64,000 bases of DNA from Leucobacter sp. UCMA 4100 (GTDB lineage: Bacteria > Actinomycetota > Actinomycetes > Actinomycetales > Microbacteriaceae). Under the pieces are notes generated by a model. It searched no databases. It was not told the origin of the DNA and was given only the letters and a program-made list of their open reading frames with translations. The DNA lies in contig NZ_JAFEUS010000002.1 in assembly GCF_027853335.1 (NCBI RefSeq), positions 1,658,514 through 1,722,513 on the forward strand, read 5' to 3'. The first letter of the stretch is position 1; each line of letters opens with the position of its first letter. Below, in pieces: positions 60,351 through 64,000 of the stretch. The position numbers and the translations under genes were made by a program.

Positions 60351-60896
60351 ATGACTTTTGACCCGAAAGCACACGGCCTCATTAACCCCTATGCCCTCAT
60401 GCGGGCAGTACCGAGTTTTACGCTCACAAGCACCGATATTCAGCACGGTGAGCCCCTGCCCAAAGAGACGTACGGCGCCTTCGGCAATGCGTCGCCTCAG
60501 CTGAGCTGGGCCGACTTTCCCGCCGAGACGAAGAGCTTTGCGGTGACCTGTTACGACCCCGATGCGCCCACGGGCTCCGGCTTTTGGCACTGGGCGGTTG
60601 CGAACATTCCCGCTGCGACGACCTCGCTGCCGAGCGGGGCAGGGGCGCCCGACAGCACCCTGCTTCCTGAGGGGGCCATTACCTTGCCGAACGAGATGCG
60701 TGAGCCCGCATTCACGGGTGCCGCGCCTCCAGAGGGCACGGGTGTGCACCACTACTGGTTCGCGGTGCACGCGCTGTCGGTGCCGCACATCGACATTGAT
60801 CCGCAGGCGACCCCCGCGGCTCTGGGCTTCACAATGCGTGATGTGACGCTGGCTCGCGCGGTCATCGTTGCCACCGGCGAGTACCAGGGCGAGTAG
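60351..60896 (+). CDS. YbhB/YbcL family Raf kinase inhibitor-like (PEBP) protein
   Basis: This 181-residue protein has a phosphatidylethanolamine-binding fold: GNASPQLSWADFPAETKSFA, CYDPDAPTGSGFWHWAVANI (the DPDxP and GxxHW motifs) and GVHHYWFAVHALSVPHIDID. Members may bind anionic ligands; the bacterial function is not settled. ATG at 60351 has AAGGAG 7 bases upstream. No signal peptide is seen. It lies 80 bases before the PutA-like gene on the same strand but that gene has its own promoter-like element. Confidence 0.92.
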   Translation: MTFDPKAHGLINPYALMRAVPSFTLTSTDIQHGEPLPKETYGAFGNASPQLSWADFPAETKSFAVTCYDPDAPTGSGFWHWAVANIPAATTSLPSGAGAPDSTLLPEGAITLPNEMREPAFTGAAPPEGTGVHHYWFAVHALSVPHIDIDPQATPAALGFTMRDVTLARAVIVATGEYQGE

Positions 60897-60964
60897 CGCC
60901 CGGCCTGCATGAAACCCAAAGCTCCCTTTCAGGGTGTTACCGCGGTTTCACGAGGCCCGCGAAA

Positions 60965-60970
60965 TACAGT
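60965..60970 (+). promoter_or_regulatory. Putative -10 for a leaderless PutA-like mRNA
   Basis: TACAGT lies 6 bases before the ATG at 60977, and no Shine-Dalgarno is present, so transcription could start at or very near the ATG. Leaderless mRNAs are frequent in actinobacteria. No clear -35 is seen. Confidence 0.4.
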
Positions 60971-60976
60971 GGAACC

Positions 60977-63900
60977 ATGCAGGTGACAGAATCAGCGATG
61001 CTCTGCCTCGAATCTTGGCGAGGCAGAGTTATCGCTGCGCGCCAGAAGGCGGGTGGCGGCGCACCCAAGACACTCTTGAGCGGAGTCAGGGACGACCCGG
61101 GCGCCTTCGACTTCGTACGCGACATCTTCGACTATGTTGAGCTGCCGCAGGATGCCTTCGCGGCGGCGCTGGGCCTGCACGAGCTCTCGCAAGAGACCCC
61201 AGAGTCGCTGCCCGCGAGGCTGCGGCTTGCGCTGCGGGTGGGCGGCATCGCCTCGTTCGGGTTGCCGTGGGGCGTGCTGCCGGTGGTGAAGAAGCGCTTT
61301 CACGCGCACCTCGACGAGATCCTGGTCGCGAGTGAGCTTCCTGAACTGCCCGAGTCGCCAGAGCTGCTCGAGCTTTCTGCACTGAACGTCGAGCCCGATG
61401 CGCCGCTGAAGACGCCTGCGGGCCTCAAGGGGCTCCCGGCAAACGCCGACCTTGAGCTGCACGGCGCCCCGGTCGTTGGCCCCGAGGGTGTGCTGCGAGA
61501 GGTCGAGCGGCTGAGGGCTCTCGTGCGCCTCGAGGGCGTGAAACGCCTGAGCGTTTCGCCAGCGCGGTTCGTGCCCGGCAGCACCGAGTGGCAGCTTGAT
61601 GAGTTGCCCGCTGCGCTCAGTGACGCGCTGCACGAGCTCCTTGCCGACTGCGACCGCCACGGCGTCGCGGTCACCTTTGTGGCCCGAAGCTATGCTGAAG
61701 CCCTCGCGATGCCCGCCATTGTGCGCGCCGTGCACCTTGACGCGCGCTGCGCAACCCCGCTCATCGGGGTCGAGGTACTCGCCGAACTGCCCGAGAGCAT
61801 TGGCATCATTCGCGAGCTCGTAGAGGTGGCTGAAGCGACGAGGCCCCTCGAGGTGAGGCTCACGACGCGAAGCATTGCGCGAGAGGCGACGATTGACTCG
61901 CTTGAGCGCGGCCTCGCGGTTCCCGTCATGACCGAGCCAGAGGCGCGCGACGCCGCATGGCTTCGCGCGGTTGACGAACTCTTGGCGTCTGTGGGTGACG
62001 AGGCGCTGCTGCCCGTGGTGGCGAGCGAAGATGCCGTGCTGCTTGCGGTCGCGCAGGTGCGCACCCAGCAGCGCCGGGCCGGCTCGAACCTGCAGGTCGC
62101 CCTGTACCGGGGGAGGACCCCTGAGCTCGAAGCCGTGCTGCAGGCAAGCGGAGCCAACGTGCAGATCATGACCCCGCTGGTCGCCCCCGCCGAGTTCGCG
62201 CACGTGCTGCCCGAGGTGCTTGAAACGCTCTCGCTCGTCGCCTCAGACCATTCGCCGCTTGCACTGACCGAACGGGTGTGGAACGAAGCGGGCCAGGGAG
62301 TCTCGCCCGACGTGCGGCAACGCATCGTACAGTTGCACGAACGCGCTCTCGACGAAGCACCAGCAAGCCACCGCTTGCAAGACCGGTCTCGCGAGTGGGA
62401 GCCGAGCGAGCGCGATTCGCCGCTCATGTATCGCCCACCCGCCGACGCGCATCGCTTCGACACCGGCGGCCTCACCGCCCAGGTCATGCAGCTACACCGC
62501 GACGCAGGTGCGCGCCCACGGGTGCACACCGACGCGCCTCAGCGGGTTCCGCTTACCTCTGACACCGGGTTCGCGTGCGAGCCAGACACCGATGTGGCCC
62601 AGAAACGCAACCGCAGCTGGGTGCTTGCCCAGGCTGCACGTGGCAGGCACAGCGAGATCGGCGTTGCGGCAGCTGAAGCGGCCGAAACCGGGGCGTGGGC
62701 CCTTGACGCGGTGATCGAGCGCGCCGCAAAGGCCGGGGCGCTCTGGGCCGCGTGGGCCCACACCGATCGCGCGACAACGGTGAGGCGCGGATCGCTCGCC
62801 CTCGTCGCGGCGAGAGATCGTCTCATCGAAGTGCTCGTCGCTGAGCGCGGCAGCCCGCTGCCCGAGATCGACGGCGAGATCGGTTATGCGATCGACAGCG
62901 CCAGGTATCTCGCGAGTCGAGCGGAGGGGCTGCGCACCGTTCGCGGGGCCACCTTCGCGCCCCAACCGCTCTCGCTCATCGCTGCCGACGAGCACACCTC
63001 ATTCGGTGAGCTCGCAGAGATGGTCTTTGCGGTGCTGAGCGCCGGTTCTGGCGTCGTGATCGCGGCCCACCCGACGCTCGCGAGAACAGCGAGCGTGCTG
63101 CTTGAAGAGCTCGGCCACGCGGGACTTCCCGAGGCGACGGCGACGCTCATGACGCCGGGGTCCGGTGAGAGCTTTGACGAGTTCGTGCTGCGGGTCACCG
63201 AGCGGGCCGAGTTCGTGCAGGGCATGTACGTCGTTTCTGCCGAACTCGCCAGAGCGGTTCAACGCCGCGCGCCTTCGCTGCGCCGCGATATTCGTGCGCG
63301 CTCGCAGGCGACCGTTATGGTGACGCAGAGCGCCGACTCTCTCGCCGCAGTGCCAACCATCGTGCGCTCAGCGCTCGCCGGTGCGGGCGGCCATCACCGC
63401 TCGGCGCGTGCCATCGTGCTCGTGGGAACGCTTGCCCGTTCAGACGCGTTTCTCGACACGCTTTCCGACGCCGTGAACGCGGTGGTCGTCGGGCACAGCG
63501 CAACAGCAGATGCCTCGGCAACGACGATCACGATGGGCCCCTTGCCGGCCCCGCCGACCCCAGCGGGTCTGAGGGCGCTCACGACACTCGAGCAGGGTGA
63601 GAGCTGGCTCGTGCAACCGCGGCAGCTCGATGACGAGGGGCGGCTCTGGTCGCCAGGCGTGCGGGTGGGTGTGCGCCCAGATGCCGACTTCTGGGGCGAC
63701 TCAGTGGGAGTTCCCGTGATCGGCGTCGTGCGCGCGGTGAGCCTGCACGATGCGCTCGTGAAGCAGGGCGAAATCGGCGGCAGGTCGACAGCGGCACTCT
63801 GGTCACTCGACGGCGAAGAGATCGTTTCTTGGCTCGAGAGCACCAAGGCTGCGGCGCTCGCCGTCAACCGCGGCACGACGGGCGCGCGGGTCGAGCGTTT

Positions 63901-64000
63901 TCCCTCTGGCGAGTGGCACAATGCGCAGAGCACCTGGCAGCCTCTCGCGGGCGGCCCCCACCGGCTGATTCCACTCGGCGAGTGGTCGCTGCGCCGCGGC
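60977..64000 (+). CDS. PutA-like protein with both catalytic domains degenerate (3' end outside window)
   Basis: The frame runs open for 1,008 codons to the right edge, with no stop. Its order follows bifunctional PutA: helical start, proline dehydrogenase-like barrel (about 180-480), linker, and a P5C/aldehyde dehydrogenase-like region (about 560-1008). Late motifs track the family: LWSPGVRVGVRP, then VIGVVRAVSLHDA and AVNRGTTGARVERFPSGEW. The key residues are altered. The barrel site RLVKGA reads RLTTRS (294-299); the dehydrogenase ETSGKN reads ARSQAT (residues about 774-779); the catalytic Cys of GQKCS becomes His807 in AGGHHRS; and ECFGP reads DSVGVP. It may be a regulatory or scaffold pseudoenzyme derived from PutA. 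ATG at 60977 is the only sensible start. Confidence 0.78.
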   Translation, partial: MQVTESAMLCLESWRGRVIAARQKAGGGAPKTLLSGVRDDPGAFDFVRDIFDYVELPQDAFAAALGLHELSQETPESLPARLRLALRVGGIASFGLPWGVLPVVKKRFHAHLDEILVASELPELPESPELLELSALNVEPDAPLKTPAGLKGLPANADLELHGAPVVGPEGVLREVERLRALVRLEGVKRLSVSPARFVPGSTEWQLDELPAALSDALHELLADCDRHGVAVTFVARSYAEALAMPAIVRAVHLDARCATPLIGVEVLAELPESIGIIRELVEVAEATRPLEVRLTTRSIAREATIDSLERGLAVPVMTEPEARDAAWLRAVDELLASVGDEALLPVVASEDAVLLAVAQVRTQQRRAGSNLQVALYRGRTPELEAVLQASGANVQIMTPLVAPAEFAHVLPEVLETLSLVASDHSPLALTERVWNEAGQGVSPDVRQRIVQLHERALDEAPASHRLQDRSREWEPSERDSPLMYRPPADAHRFDTGGLTAQVMQLHRDAGARPRVHTDAPQRVPLTSDTGFACEPDTDVAQKRNRSWVLAQAARGRHSEIGVAAAEAAETGAWALDAVIERAAKAGALWAAWAHTDRATTVRRGSLALVAARDRLIEVLVAERGSPLPEIDGEIGYAIDSARYLASRAEGLRTVRGATFAPQPLSLIAADEHTSFGELAEMVFAVLSAGSGVVIAAHPTLARTASVLLEELGHAGLPEATATLMTPGSGESFDEFVLRVTERAEFVQGMYVVSAELARAVQRRAPSLRRDIRARSQATVMVTQSADSLAAVPTIVRSALAGAGGHHRSARAIVLVGTLARSDAFLDTLSDAVNAVVVGHSATADASATTITMGPLPAPPTPAGLRALTTLEQGESWLVQPRQLDDEGRLWSPGVRVGVRPDADFWGDSVGVPVIGVVRAVSLHDALVKQGEIGGRSTAALWSLDGEEIVSWLESTKAAALAVNRGTTGARVERFPSGEWHNAQSTWQPLAGGPHRLIPLGEWSLRRG

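Noticed and set aside
1-64000. CRISPR arrays, tRNA or rRNA genes, insertion sequences and integrases
   Set aside because: No spaced direct repeats, cloverleaf-like segments, transposase or recombinase motifs were noticed on either strand by reading.

Overview
The window looks like a chromosomal segment of a high-GC actinobacterium, most likely a Microbacteriaceae member close to Leucobacter. This is inference from the strongly GC-rich codon use, frequent GTG and TTG starts, an actinobacterial NucS (EndoMS) mismatch endonuclease, a BioYMN biotin transporter, and an extradiol dioxygenase of the Brevibacterium fuscum homoprotocatechuate 2,3-dioxygenase type. No rRNA, tRNA, CRISPR array, insertion sequence or phage gene was recognised.

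Layout. 1-2.1 kb: end of a polar amino acid ABC transporter (binding protein, permease, ATPase). 2.1-5.2 kb, minus strand: tagD, an SseB-like gene and bioY-bioM-bioN. 5.3-38.9 kb: a large catabolic and accessory region. It holds hpaH, two AraC regulators, four paralogous single-domain cupins (A-D), a GNAT, two NTF2-like proteins, a DmpA-type peptidase, a dipeptide-type ABC transporter with a second paralogous binding protein, an amidohydrolase, a Bcr/CflA pump, two aldehyde dehydrogenases, a DUF885 hydrolase, a SEC-C/YchJ protein, a phenol-hydroxylase-type flavin monooxygenase, IclR and GntR regulators, a ThDP decarboxylase-like enzyme, a fumarylacetoacetase-RraA fusion, hpaE, hpaD and an MFS transporter. 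38.9-46.6 kb: mostly housekeeping genes (winged-helix protein, nucS, MFS, MATE, M13 peptidase, flavoprotein). 46.8-52 kb: a siderophore-iron ABC importer led by an AraC regulator with an IdeR-like box. 52.3-58.8 kb: a 1,399-residue cell-wall surface protein facing a two-component system that has a 72-residue exported peptide gene between its kinase and regulator. 59-64 kb: small membrane protein, trhO, a YbhB/PEBP protein and the start of a PutA-like protein cut by the window end.

How the genes work together. hpaD, hpaE, the fumarylacetoacetase domain and hpaH cover most of the homoprotocatechuate meta-cleavage route. The monooxygenase and the ThDP enzyme are candidates for feeding it. hpaF and hpaI are absent, and the RraA domain fused to the fumarylacetoacetase domain could supply the final aldol cleavage. 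The peptide transporter, DmpA-type peptidase and amidohydrolase suggest import and hydrolysis of an amide-linked or peptide-like substrate. The four cupins spread among these genes have no assigned function.

The points most worth following are the four-cupin expansion, the PutA-like protein that has lost the catalytic residues of both domains, the kinase-peptide-regulator locus, and the fumarylacetoacetase-RraA fusion.
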